Notes: generated by a model not told the origin, from the sequence alone. A stretch of DNA of 64,000 nucleotides from Bretschneidera sinensis (GCA_023935145.1 CM043697.1:45511001-45575000), one strand, 5' to 3'; shown: positions 45,674-57,553, counted from the first letter of the stretch. Translations and numbers: made by a program.

Positions 45674-48418
45674 ATGTGCTCAAGTGTGAGCAAGGGGAAA
45701 GAAGGCAGTAGGAAATGGATCTCGGATACCGGGTGCACTTATCACATGTGCCCTCACCGGGATTGGTTCAAGAATTTTAAAGAAACCGATGATGGAAAGG
45801 TTTTCTTGAGGAATGAAACTTCTTACCAAGTGAGGGGGATAGGAGACATCCAGTTGAGGATGTTTGATAGAATGAAAAGGGTGCTAAGGAATGTGAGGTA
45901 TCTTCCATATGTGAAGAGAAATTTGATCTCATTGGGGCAGCTAGATTCCATGGAATACACATACAAAGCCAATGAAGGAAATATCAAGGTAACCAAGGGA
46001 TCTTTGGTAGTGATCAAGGTAGCAATGAAGGATGGACTCTATGAGATGATCGAAGACACGGAGATCAAGGATCAAGCAGCAAACTTGATGGCTAAGATGG
46101 ATAAGGTAGCCCTTTGGCACACTCGTTTGGGATATATGAGCAAAGAGAGCCTGCAAGTTCTCAGCAAGGATGGTCTACTTGGTGGTGACAAAGTAGATAA
46201 ACTTGATTTCTGCGAGTGTTGCGTTCTTGGGAAGCAACACCGGGTTAGCTTCAACACCGGGTTAGCTTCAACACCGGAGTGCACAAATCTAAGAGCATTT
46301 TTGATTACATTCATGCAGACCTTTAGGGACCAGCAAGAACACCAACACAGGGAGGTAATCTTTACTTTCTATCTTTAATTGATGATTATTCAAGAAAGAT
46401 TTGGGTTTATTTGCTTAAAGATAAATCAGATGCTTTGAATAAAATTATGGTATGGAAAAGCTGGTAGAGACTCAAAGAGGCAGGGTAGTTAAGGTGTTAA
46501 GAACTGATAATGGCTTAAAATTTTTTAACAAAGAACTTGATCAATTCTATAAGTTAAATGGGATTCTAAGACATAGAACGGTTGTGAAAACCCCTCAGCA
46601 AATTGGAGTTGCTGAAAGGATGAATAAGACCTTTATGGAAAAGGTTAGGTGCATATTAATAGGATCTAAATTACCAGAATGTTTTTGGAGGGAAGCTGTG
46701 TCTACTGCTACATACTTGGTAAATAGATCACCCTTTAGAGTTTTAGAGCTCAAGACTCCATTGGAGATATAGAGTGGGAAACCCCATGAGTTGGACAACC
46801 TTAAAACTTTGGATGTGCTGCATTTGCACATCAAAATGATTATAGACTTAGCTTAGGATCTAGAAAATGTGTGTTTCTAGGATATAGGGAAGGGGCTAAG
46901 GGGTATAGGTTCTGGTCCTTAGAGAAAAAAGGATTGAGACTCATAATAAATAGGGATATTATTTTTAATGAATTGTTATTTCCCTATTTAGAGAAAACTA
47001 ACCCTGCAGGGGCTAGTGAGCAAACCAGTTTGGAATTTGTGGAGCATAGCATCAAGGAAAATTCAATTCAGGTAGAGCAAGGAAGAAAAGGGGGTTCGGA
47101 CTAGGTAGAGTCCATTAATGAATGCCAAGCTCAGGACACTCAAGAGGAGGCTGAACTAGAAGAGGATGATGCAGTAAGTCAAAATGACTATCAGCTCACA
47201 AGAGATTGGGAAAGAAGGCTGGTCAGACTACCTTCAAGATATGGTTTTATGGATGCTGCGAATGTAGCAGCTCATTGGACATAAAGAGGGATGAGTGAAC
47301 TAGAGACTTACATTGATGCCATGAGATGTAAGGATTCGTCAAGATGGAAGCTAGCTATGGAGGAAGTAATAGATTCTTTGAGGAGGAACAACTCTTGGGA
47401 ATTGGTGAACATTCCAGGAAAACAGAGAGTTGTGGATTATAAGTGCACTTACAAGGTCAAAGAATGGAACTCTCCAGGGGACAAAGTCCGGAATAAGGCT
47501 AGGCTTGTGACCAAAGGGTTGACGCAAAGAGACAGCATAGATTTCATGGAATTTTTCTCACCGGTTCAGAAGGTGGAGGAATTGGTGAGTATCCTCGTCT
47601 ATGTTGATGATATGCTGTGGGTTGATAACAGCAGGGAGAGGATGGAAAGATTTACATCTCAACTCAGTGAGGAGTTCGAGAGGAAGAATCTTAACCTTAC
47701 ACAAAATATCCTTGATATGAGAAGAATTTGAGAAAGGGAGAGAAATGGGTTGAAGGTTTATCTGTCTTCCGACATAGAAAAGGTGTTGTACAAGTTTTCT
47801 ATGGAAGATAATAAACCGATGAAGATTTCCCTTGCTGGTCATTTCAAGTTCTCCGGTGAACAATATCCTAGAATGGATAAGGAGAAGAATGAAATGGATA
47901 TAGTCCCTTACTCTAGTGCAGGTAAATCAGTCATGTCTATGATGGTGAGCACTAGACCCGACATTTCTCAAGCAATGGATGTTCTAAGCAGATTTGTGAG
48001 TAATCCAGAAAAAGAGCTTTGGTTTAGGATGAAGTGGTTGCTGAGGTACGTGAAGGCTCAGTGGCAGTCGGTGGTAGCATTCTTAACAATCAAGGCTAAG
48101 TATATAGTGGCTATAGAAGCCATAAAGGAGGCTATATGGTGCAAAGGGTTGTTGGACGAGTGGATGGTCCTAAAAGAGCAGGTGGTGGTGTCTTCAAATA
48201 GCCAAAGTGCGTGGTACTTGTGGAGGAATCCAGTGTTCTATGAGAGGACAAAGCACATGGATGTTTGGTATTATTTCATTCGGAAAGATGGTACGAAAAG
48301 ATGCATTCATATGGACAAGATGGCCACAGAAGAAAGTCCTACAGATTTAGGTACTAAGGTTCTACCTCTAAGAAGGTTCAATCATTGCCTTGAATTTCTT
48401 AGGATTGGAGTCAGTTGA
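45674..48418 (+). pseudogene. Decayed, deleted pol of element E
   Basis: Protease: WISDTGCTYHMCP near 45,717 (catalytic DTG present). GAG-pre-integrase: LWHTRLGYM near 46,115, CECCVLGKQHR near 46,215, with a small local duplication (ACACCGGGTTAGCTTCA twice near 46,237-46,275). Integrase core: LRTDNGLKF near 46,498 and AERMNKTFMEK near 46,612. RT: NKARLVTKGLTQRD near 47,492, then a direct jump from EFFSPVQ to LVYVDDML (near 47,570-47,610), which removes the first catalytic Asp region. RNase H: loss of the DADYAGD-type segment near 48,055. It cannot make active RT. Confidence 0.88.
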
Positions 48419-48498
48419 ATGGTGACTCAAGATGAGTTTGGATCCTGAGTTCTCTGCACAATGGGTTCAGGTTTAATCACTTAGACAAAGGTAGATAT

Positions 48499-49380
48499 TG
48501 TTAGAGTTTTGTCTAAGGATTAAACAAAGTGAAGAATGAAGTTCAGCATGTGTACACACCAGTGTGCGCCGCGGCCCAACTCATTCCAAGGTGAGGCGCA
48601 CAGCAATGGAGGAGTCCTGGAGGAGGTGTGCGCCTTGCCTCAACCTTTCCCAGGTCACGACGCCCAGAATTGATGCAAGTGGAGGATGTTTAGCCCTGCT
48701 TCAGGTCGCGGCCTGCCCTGTTCTGGGCCACGGCTTGAAGGCACACTGATTTAGCAATTCAAAGGGTGTGTGAGGCATGTTTAAAATGTACAGCTTTACT
48801 AAGGATTGATGAAGGGCTATGGATGATTAGTCTTCTAGATTTAAGGGTGGATATTAACCCTCAAGATTGGTCAAGAAGTTGGTGCACTATATAAAGGGTC
48901 ACCTAGCTTCAATCTAAAAACGATAATGTGATACAAGTGGAAACACAAGTGTGTGACAGAACATGTGAATGAGAGAATTATGTGAGAGTGCAAAGGCACA
49001 AAACACAAGAGAGACTCATTGGAGAGGCTGATTGTTTAGAGAGAGAGAGTAGTATAGAGAGGAGATTCAAGGGACTTGTAAGTAGAATTTCTTGGGAGAA
49101 ACTCTAGGGTAACTTAAGACATTATCACTTTCTTGTTCTCTTCTTTCGTTCTTCAAGAACTTGAGGTTTCTTGGAGAGATGTTGCTGATTGTAAAGAACT
49201 CATTGATTTAGTGCAGAGGGCTCAGAGGAGCTCACGGGGACGTAGGCACATTGCCGAACCTCGATAACAATTGCTTGGGTTTTCTTTCTTGCTTTGATTG
49301 CTGTATCTTTTTGTACAAGTCATTCTAGACTTGGTGTTTGGAAGATCACTACCTAGGCATCTCCAAGGTTATTTGCAACA
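48499..49380 (+). repeat. 3' LTR of element E
   Basis: 882 bp from TGTTAGAG, after purine-rich ACAAAGGTAGATAT, to TTGCAACA. It is collinear with the 5' copy; differences are mostly single-base transitions, several at CG. Confidence 0.92.
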
Positions 49381-51116
49381 ATATGGGAATTTCATGCAGT
49401 CTAGGATCTTAGTGCTTGAGATTGTCTTGTCTTGGAAAGATCTCAATGCCATGTAAGTTAAAAAAAATGTTAATTTCATTAATGGGCCGTGTGTCCAATA
49501 CTACTGAGATTGTTCTATCTTGAAAGATTTCAATGCCATGGATTTCAATTTCTTAGTAAGAATTTCAAGGTGATTGCCAAAATATTGCACCTTTACACAA
49601 TTTTAACCTCCATGAAAGAGTACTACAGAAGCATCAACACCAAGACCAAGGGAATGAAAATGAAAAGAAAGAAGACAAATGCAAGCTAAAGATGTCTTTT
49701 TTGGAGATAAGGCTATCATCTTTAGGAAAATTCAAGTTTGAAGACGATGATAGTCAATAATTTACTAATATAGACAAAATAGTTAGAACTAAAGTAATTC
49801 TCTAACAACCCAACTAGTCAAGAATAAATACAACAAATTCCCCCCCTCCCCCAAAAAAAAAAGAAGCAAAAACAACTACAATAAGATGTTGAGTACAATA
49901 ACTTAGCAATTCATTCAAGACTTTTATCAAATATCTTACTTGTGTTTAGAAATTCTTACCTCACTAAGGTGTTGAGCCCAGAAATGTTCACCTACAAATA
50001 AAACACAAATCAATCACAAAATAACCTCAAGAACTTAAAAGAAAATTTGAGAGAGAAAGAGAAGCTTAACAAATTTTAAAAAATCTACCCCTTGAGATGG
50101 CTGAAACAAGGGATGGGAAGAGAAAGGAAATCTATAGATGATATTCTAGAGGGAAAATTAAGAGTGAGAAGAGAGGAATGAAATTTCAGAGAAAGAGGGA
50201 AATAACATGTGTTTTGTAATTTTTAAAGTCTCTGTTTGCGTCCTACATCCCCCCCCCCCCCCCAAACCCAAGATTGATTCACCAAACAAGGGGTTTTTCT
50301 ACATTTATATAAACAATCTCTTTTTTTTTCTTCTTCTTTGTTAAATTTCTCAGGCTTACACTCTCTCTCTTTTCTCTCTCCATCAGTCTTTTTCCAACTT
50401 TAAACCCTAGAAATTCAACTAAAGTGTGTATATGGTGGGTACCTCTCTTTGTGTCTTTTAAGTATGCATATTTTTCTATGTACCCTTCTCTAGATTTTTT
50501 GTTTTGTCAAGATCCCTTCTTTGGAGTTTACTAGTCTTAATATGTTATCAATTTCTTGAATTGAGACTAGTTTTTAGTTATTGATAGTGAAGTATTGATA
50601 TTAATGCCAAAAAATGGTTTTGATGTTGAGTTGCCTCTAAATTTGACTTAATTTACACGAATACCCATGGATTTATATGATGGGTATCTCTCTTTGTCTC
50701 TTATGTATGCATAATTTTCTTAGTACCTCTCTCTGGATTTTTGATTTTGTCAAGTTCTCATCTATGGGGTTTACTAGTCTTAGTATGTGATCAATTTCTT
50801 GAATTAAGCCTAATTTTTAGTTATTGATGGTGAATTATTGATATTAATGCCAAAGAAAATTGGTTTTGATGTTGAATTACCTCTAAATTTGATTTAGGTT
50901 ACATGGGTATTTTGATATATGTGAATGGTTTTTAAGGATTAGAAAATATGGTGTTTTCCCTTTATAGTTTGTTTAGAGTTTAGCCTTTAGAATAAGAGTT
51001 ATTGTTTCTTTATAGAGTTAGGGTTCTTCGGAGGTGGTTTAAGAAAGCCTATGTCTCCGTTGTGCTATGTAGCATGCTCTTTATTGATTGCTATATTGTA
51101 TATAATCTTTGTATAT
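49381..51116. other. Non-coding stretch between elements E and C
   Basis: It holds a C15 run (50,249-50,263), a CT-rich leader-like patch ending AAACCCTAGAAATTC (50,345-50,420), and a tandem duplication of about 244 bp (50,430-50,917). On the minus strand a short segment near 49,955-49,990 has good acceptor and donor signals but no identified gene. No CDS is supported. Confidence 0.6.
50430..50917 (+). repeat. Two-copy tandem duplication, unit about 244 bp
   Basis: Copy one starts TATGGTGGGTACCTCTCTTTG (about 50,430) and copy two TGATGGGTATCTCTCTTTG (about 50,677). They stay collinear through GTTTACTAGTCTTA, TTGATATTAATGCCAAA and TTTTGATGTTGA. By eye about 85-90% alike, so the duplication is not recent. 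Confidence 0.88.
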
Positions 51117-52315
51117 TGTTGACCCTCGCCCGTATTTTAATGATAGCAAAACACAACTGTTATTTTTCTAACAAGTTTAAGCTAAGTTGTATTAAGGATC
51201 AAACGCATTCAACCAAGGAACAAAGAGCAAGAACTCAAACCAAATCAAGTATCAAGTGAAGACTGAAGATCTAGTATAGGTCTTAAGGTTTAGAACCAAC
51301 GTAAGTCTCACTTATGGTATTAGCTTATTCAATGGCTCGAACACAAAATGTTTTCTAAAACCGTTGATTTTAAAACAAATGTTTTTAATGAAAACAGAAG
51401 AAAAACTGGGTTGGAAGACAACCCAGTCGACTGGGTACATATACCAGTCGACTGGTATATGGGACAGAAAGTCCCCAGTCGACTGGATTAATTAACCCAG
51501 TCGACTGGTACATGGACAGTAAGTCCCCAGTCGACTGGATGAATCAACCCAGTCGACTGGTAAAAGGGACAGAAAGTCCCCAGTCGACTGGATGAAATAT
51601 ACCAATCGACTGGATACCCAGAAGGTCTGAAAACGTGATTTTTTTCAAGTGAACCCGTTCGACTGGCATCACGACCCAGTCGATTGGTAGTTCAAAAATA
51701 TGACTGTTGGACTCCAAATCTGAACGTTTTAAAGTAAATCTTTTTCAAATTAAAGTCCTAACGGCCATATTAATTGATTGCTATATAAACCCATTCAGTT
51801 AAGCATTCAATAACAAGCTGCATACATTTAAAAAGAGTTGATCTCACACAATCAAGTTTATATACTCTTGAAACACAAAAAGCTTTGAAATATTCTTATT
51901 GAGCCATTCTTCAAGCTTTACTTTGAAAGAGAGACATTTATGTTGTAATAAGCTTTCATTTGCTGTCTCTACCTTTTACTTTACACCATCTTTTGTAAAG
52001 GGATTACTTCCGAGAGGAAGGGGAAACTTCCGAAAGGAAGGGGATTGTTCGGTTTAAGAAATACCTGTAAATTGCTTGTGTACGGTTTGTGCAACACCCG
52101 TCTAAGTTGTGCGACTAAGATTTCGTAGTGGATTACTTCAAGGAGTTCCTTGAAGAGAGTGGACGTAGGGTCCTCTATCCTTAAACTCTTTATTTTCACA
52201 CATTACTTGTATTATTTGTTTTCTGCTTATTCGTTTTTATAAACTTGTATTAATTCCGCAAAAAGTTTTAAAAACTCAATTCACCTCCCCTCTTGGGTTG
52301 AAACCTAGATCTACA
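51117..52315 (+). repeat. 5' LTR of element C
   Basis: 1,199 bp, TGTTGACCC to GATCTACA. It holds a ten-unit palindrome array (51,422-51,690), a TATA box TATATAAAC (51,782-51,790) and two CTTCCGNNAGGAAG hairpin units (52,006-52,040). Relative to the 3' copy about 48 bp are deleted near 52,169. Confidence 0.95.
51422..51690. repeat. Palindrome array in 5' LTR of C
   Basis: About ten units of CCAGTCGACTGG, seven perfect and three variant, spaced roughly 21-31 bp start to start. The second unit (51,439-51,460) extends to a perfect 22-bp palindrome. The array lies about 90 bp upstream of the TATA box. Confidence 0.95.
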
Positions 52316-52317
52316 AT

Positions 52318-52329
52318 TGGTATCAGAGC
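52318..52329 (+). other. Primer binding site of element C
   Basis: TGGTATCAGAGC two bases after the LTR; initiator Met tRNA complement. Confidence 0.92.
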
Positions 52330-52370
52330 TTCGTTCTCTTATTTAGGCTTAAAATCCTTGAGTTGATCCA

Positions 52371-54430
52371 ATGGCAGCAAATAGCTACTCTGAGGGACAC
52401 TCTTATACTAGACCACCTCTGTTCAATGGCTCAAATTATAACTATTGGAAAAATAGAATGAAAATCTTTGTCGAAGAACAAGATTACAATTTATGGAGAA
52501 TCATAGAATAAAGACCTAGAATTCTTTCAAAAGAAATAGTAATTGGAGAGACTCTTCATACAATGCCTAAACTCAAAACTGAGTTCACTGACGAGGATTG
52601 TAAAACGATGTCTCTCAATAGCAGAGCAACAAGCATGCTACACTGTGCATTAAATATTTCTGAATATAATAAAATATCTGCATGCGTTTCTACTAAAGAA
52701 ATATGGGACAAATTACAAGTCACATATGAAGGAACTAGTGAAGTAAAAAAATCTAAAATTTACAGGCTAATTTCTGAGTATGAATCATTTAAGATGTCTC
52801 CTAACGAAACCATTTCTGAAATGCACTCACGGTTCACCACTATTATAAATGGTTTAAAACTGATTGGTAAGAATATTGAGGAGGTTGAACTAACCAGAAA
52901 AATCTTGAGATCTCTGCCACCAGAATGGAAACCAAAGAGGACAGCCATACAAGAGGCCAAAAATCTTGACAAGCTTGATGTTGAGACACTGCTTGGGTCA
53001 TTATTGACATACGAGATGGAAGAAATGACTCCCATCGTCAATGATGATGAGAAGAAGAAAAAGTAAATCGCTCTCAAAGCTTCTACGAGCAACAAAAAAA
53101 AGGAGTTAGAACAAGAAGCAGAGAGCAGTGAAGAGGATAGTAAAATGGCCTTAATCACCAGACGATTCCATAGGTTCTTGAAGAAAAGCAAGAAACCTTA
53201 CACAAAGGATCCCACCTCGAAAAGGGAACCACTTATGTGTTATGGCTGCAAGAAGCCAGGTCACATAAAAGCTGATTGTCCGGTTTCAAACAAACCATAC
53301 AAGGGCTTTAAAAAGAAAGCTATGGTAGCTGCTACCTGGAGCGATGATGAAGAAGATGAGTCATCAGACAAAGAAATCGGATACGAAGAAATTGTCAACC
53401 TTTGTTTGATGGCAATCGACGATGAAAGTGAGGTAACATCTTCTCCTTCTGCTAAGAATAATATTGTTACTAGTAGTGAAGAACTGCTAGAAGTAATAAA
53501 TGAAATGCATGAAGAATTGAAGAAATTTGATTCTAGAAATTTTGTTCTTAAGAAAGAGGTATCATCTCTCTCTAAAGAGATGATAAATCTAAGAGAAGAA
53601 AAAGAAAAACTATCATCTTTATTATATGATTCTTTTCAAGATTTTCTCAAAAATGAAAATGAGAATTTGAAAAATAAAATTTCTGAATTAAATAGCACTA
53701 TATCAAGACTTATGCTTGGTAAAGATAAACTTGATGAAGTGCTTTCTTCCCAAAGATCAAGTGGAGGAAAATCTGGTTTAGGATATTCTCCATTGGGAAA
53801 GCAAAAATCAAAAGAGAGCTTATTCATGAAAGCCTCGTGTGTAGATGGAGCCTCTACTTCAAAAGCTCCTAGCATGGTTAAGAGCACTCCCTCGATGAAT
53901 GCTAGGAAGTCTAGAAATTTAAATGTTCATATTAAATTGAATATCCTAGAAATACTCATGCTTATATGTATGCTCATTCTAGAAATGCTTATACACATCC
54001 TGGAAATAATAATCATGCTCAATCTAGGAACAATGTGTATAATCAAAGAATGCATTCTGCTCATGCTCATCCTAGGAATTACCATCATGGTTATCCTAGA
54101 AACAATATGCACACAAAAAATAATGCCAGCATATATCCTAGAATGCATCATCATTTTTATGGAAATGACTTGCATTTTTGTATTCCTAACCATGGAAACA
54201 TGTATCCTAGGAACTATTATCCTAAGGATTATAGGAATGCACATGTAAGATATCCTAGAAATTTCTATGACTATCATGCTGGGATTATGCATCATCAACT
54301 TGTTCATAGAGCACCACATGTTAAGAAAGTATGGGTCCCAAAAGGAACCGTATTTTCAAAGACTAACCCCAAAGGACCCAAGAAATTTTGGGTACCTAAA
54401 AGTACTATCGTATATCCTTGTGTAATGTAG
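52371..54430 (+). pseudogene. Broken gag of element C
   Basis: The ATG at 52,371 opens the frame (MAANSYSEGH). A TAA at 52,509 ends it after 46 codons where the relatives continue. The frame resumes with the UBN2-type gag core (52,563-53,063), has a second TAA at 53,064 within a lysine run, then a complete CCHC knuckle (CYGCKKPGHIKADC near 53,239-53,280), an acidic coiled-coil region (about 53,470-53,720), and a His/Asn/Tyr-rich tract that changes frame near 53,930-53,966. The TAG at 54,428 closes it. Gag would form the particle; the N/H-rich tract is a family trait of unknown role. Confidence 0.9.
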
Positions 54431-57400
54431 ATTTGCCTCCACACCAAGGAGAAAAGTAACTGTTGGTACCTTGCTAGCGGATGCTCGAAGCACATGACCG
54501 GTGATAAAAGCGTATTCAAGGAGCTGACTCTAAGAGATGGTGGACTTGTGACCATTGGAGACAATACTAAAATAAAGATCATCGGGCATGGAAAAGTCGG
54601 TAATGATTTCTTAACCTTAGATAATGTGTTGCTAGTACAAGGCCTTAAGCCAAATTTACTTAGCATTAGTCAGTTATGTGACAAAGGATACAAAGTCACA
54701 TTTGAAACCTCTCATTGTCTAGTTATAGACATCAAGAGCAACAAGATCAAATTCATTGGCCATAGACATGAAAATGTCTATATAGTTGATTTGAAATCCT
54801 TGCATTCTGATAATGAAAAATATTTTCCTGCTTTTAGTGAAAATCCATGGCTATGGCATAGAAGGCTTGGTCATGTAAACATGAACTTGCTAAAAATCAT
54901 TTCAAGAAAAGATTTAGTTATTGGACTTCCTAAAATCAATTTTGAAAAAGACAAAGTTTGCAATGCTTGTCAAATGGGAAAACAAACTAGGATTTCTTTT
55001 AAAGCAAAAAAATGTAGTCTCAACTACTAGACCTTTGGAACTTTTACATAAAGACTTATTTGGTCCAATTAGTACCATTAGTCTAGGTAGCCATCAATAT
55101 GCTCTTGTTATTGTTGATGACTATTCAAGATATACCTTTGTTATTTTTATTGCTTACAAGGATGAAGCTTTCAAAGGATTTGAAAAGTTTTGCAAAAAGG
55201 TACAAAATGAAAAAGGAATTTGTATTTCAAGCATAAGAAGTGATCATGGCAAAGAATTTGAAAATCAAAGCTTTTCGAAATTTTGTGATGAAAATGGAAT
55301 TAATCACAACTTTTCAGCACCTAGAACTTCTCAACAAAATGGAGTTGTTGAGAGGAAAAATAGAGTTCTAGAAGAATTTTCAAGAACTATGCTTTGTGAA
55401 AATAGTTTACCAAAATACTTTTGGGCTGAAGCCGTGAATACTTCTTGCTATATATTAAATAGAATATTGATAAGGCCTCTGCTTGATAAAACTCTATATG
55501 AACTATGGAAATGGAGAAAGCCCAACATTTCCTATTTTCGTGCTTTTGGTAGTAAATGTTTTATCTTAAATAACAATAAAACTAACTTGGGTAAATTTGA
55601 TTTCAAGACCGATGAAGGAATATTTTTAGGATATTCATCTACTAGTAAGGCTTATAGAGTTCTCAATAAGAGAACTCTAGTGGTAGAAGAATCTGTGCAT
55701 GTAACTATTGATGAATCTAATCCAATGAGTAATAGAGAAGTTTCCTTTAAAGATGATGCAGATTTTATTCCAAGACTGGAAACTCCTACTCTCATTGTTG
55801 ACCCAAAAGAGAGTTCTCCTCAAGCTAATGAAGAGATGAAAACTCTCAATTTGGATCAGCCATCCTCAAGTCAACAAGAGGAAAGTCTACCCAAGGATTG
55901 GAGGTATGTAAATCATCATCCAATTGATCAAGTGATTGGTGATCCTTCACAAGGGGTAAGAACTCGCTCTTCCATTAGAAATATTTGCAATTTTGTAGCT
56001 TATTTGTCTCAAGTAGAACCTACGACATTTATAGAAGCTGAAAAAGATAATGAGTGGATAATTGCAATGCAGGAAGAAATAAATCAATTTGAGAGAAACA
56101 ATGTTTGGAAACTAGTTCCAAGACCTAAATATCATTCAATAATTGGAACTAAATGGGTATATAGAAATAAAATGGATGAAAATGGTATAGTAACTAGAAA
56201 CAAGGCTAGACTAGTCGCTAAGGGACATAACCAAGAAGAAGGAATAGATTTTGATGAAACTTATGCTCCTGTAGCTAGATTAGAAGCCATTCGAATGTTA
56301 TTAGCCTTTGCATGCTTTAATAAATTCAAGCTATTTCAAATGGATGTGAAAAGTGTCTTTTTAAATGGTTTTATAGAAGAAGAGGTTTATGTTGAGCAAC
56401 CTCTTGGATTTGAAAATCCTAGTCTTCCAAATCATGTCTACAAGCTTTCTAAAGCTCTATATGGGTTGAAGCAAGCTCCAAGAGCATGGTATGAAAGACT
56501 AAGTAAATTTTTGATTGACAATGATTTTGTAAGAGGTAGAATAGACATAACTCTCTTCACAAAAACTCACAAAAATGACACTTTGATAGTTCAAATATAT
56601 GTTGATGATATTATATTTGGAGCTACTAATGAATCTATGTGTCAAGAGTTTGCAAAGTGCATGCAAGGTGAATTTGAAATGAGCATGATGGGAAAACTTA
56701 CCTACTTCCTTGGACTTCAAATCAAACAACTAAAAGGAGGCATCTTTATCAATCAATAGAAGTACATCAAGGACCTTCTAAAGATGTTTGGGATGGAAAG
56801 CTCAAAGCCACTTGGAACGCCTATGAGCACAACTACTAAACTTGATCTTGATGAAGGAGGTAAAACTGTAGATACTAAATATTATAGAAGCATGATAGGT
56901 GCTTTACTTTATTTAACTGCAAATAGACCTGATATAATGTTCAGTGTATACATGTATGCTAGATTTCAGGCTAATCCTAAGGAATCACATGTAGTTGCAG
57001 TAAAAAGAATCCTTAGATATCTACAAGGAACCCAGACCATAGGTTTATGGTACTCTAGAGAATCATCTTTTGGCCAGTAGGTTATTCCGATGCTGATTTT
57101 GCTGGATGTAGGTTAGATAGAAAAAGCACAAGTGGAACATGCCAATTCTTAGGTGCTATGTTAACTTCTTGGTTTTCCAAGAAACAGAATTCTGTTGCAC
57201 TATCAACCGCTGAGGCGAAATATATAGCAGCTGGAAGTTGTTGTACCCAAGTGTTATGGATGAAACAACAACTAGAAGACTATGGTATGAACCTAAAAAA
57301 TATTCCTATATTTTGTGATAACACTAGTGCTATCAACCTAACCAAAAATCTTATTCAGCAATCTAGAACCAAGCATATAGAGATTAGACATCATTTCCTA

Positions 57401-57553
57401 AGAGACCATGCTCAAAAAGGTGATATAAGATTAGAATTCATACCTTCAGAAGATCAAATAGCTGATATTCTTACAAAATCCCTAAGTGAAGCTAGTTTTT
57501 GTAAGATTAGAATGTTGATGGGATTGCTTGATTTTGATGAACTGAATGTTTGA
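54431..57553 (+). pseudogene. Nearly intact pol of element C (protease, integrase, RT, RNase H)
   Basis: Protease near 54,470: LASGCSKHMTG, with Ala where A and B have the catalytic Asp (LDSG). GAG-pre-integrase WLWHRRLGHVN (54,848) and CNACQMGKQ (54,960). Integrase core with [15 protein letters not shown] and [37 protein letters not shown] (56,335), [15 protein letters not shown] (56,458) and the intact YVDDIIFG (56,600). RNase H: DADFAGCRLDRKSTSG (57,090), ALSTAEAKYIAAGS, DNTSAINL, and IADILTKSL at the end. Lesions: an A-run frameshift near 55,005, a TAG at 56,757 where Gln is expected, and a frameshift near 57,070. The open frame 54,921-56,759 alone covers 612 codons. Confidence 0.92.

Larger units (their letters stand above)
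43687..49380 (+). mobile_element. Element E: full-length but internally deleted copia retrotransposon
   Basis: Two LTRs of about 880 bp bound a 5.7-kb element. The flanks are ATATA (43,682-43,686) and ATATG (49,381-49,385), a 5-bp duplication with one mismatch. Inside are a primer binding site, gag with a tandem repeat and zinc knuckle, protease, integrase, and RT and RNase H that both carry deletions. RNase H motifs and order point to the Tork/Tnt1 side of copia, unlike A, B and C. It has only single elements' worth of lesions in LTRs (by eye several percent divergence, many at CG), so it is not a recent insertion. Confidence 0.92.

Noticed and set aside
51422..51690. Regularly spaced short repeats resembling a CRISPR array
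   Set aside because: Units are 12-bp palindromes with short spacers of about 9-19 bp, lie inside a plant LTR, and no cas-like gene is present.
53927..54319. 130-codon minus-strand frame in element C
   Set aside because: Antisense of the His/Asn-rich gag tract; similar antisense frames appear at 5,114-5,596 and 11,148-11,537 for the same reason.
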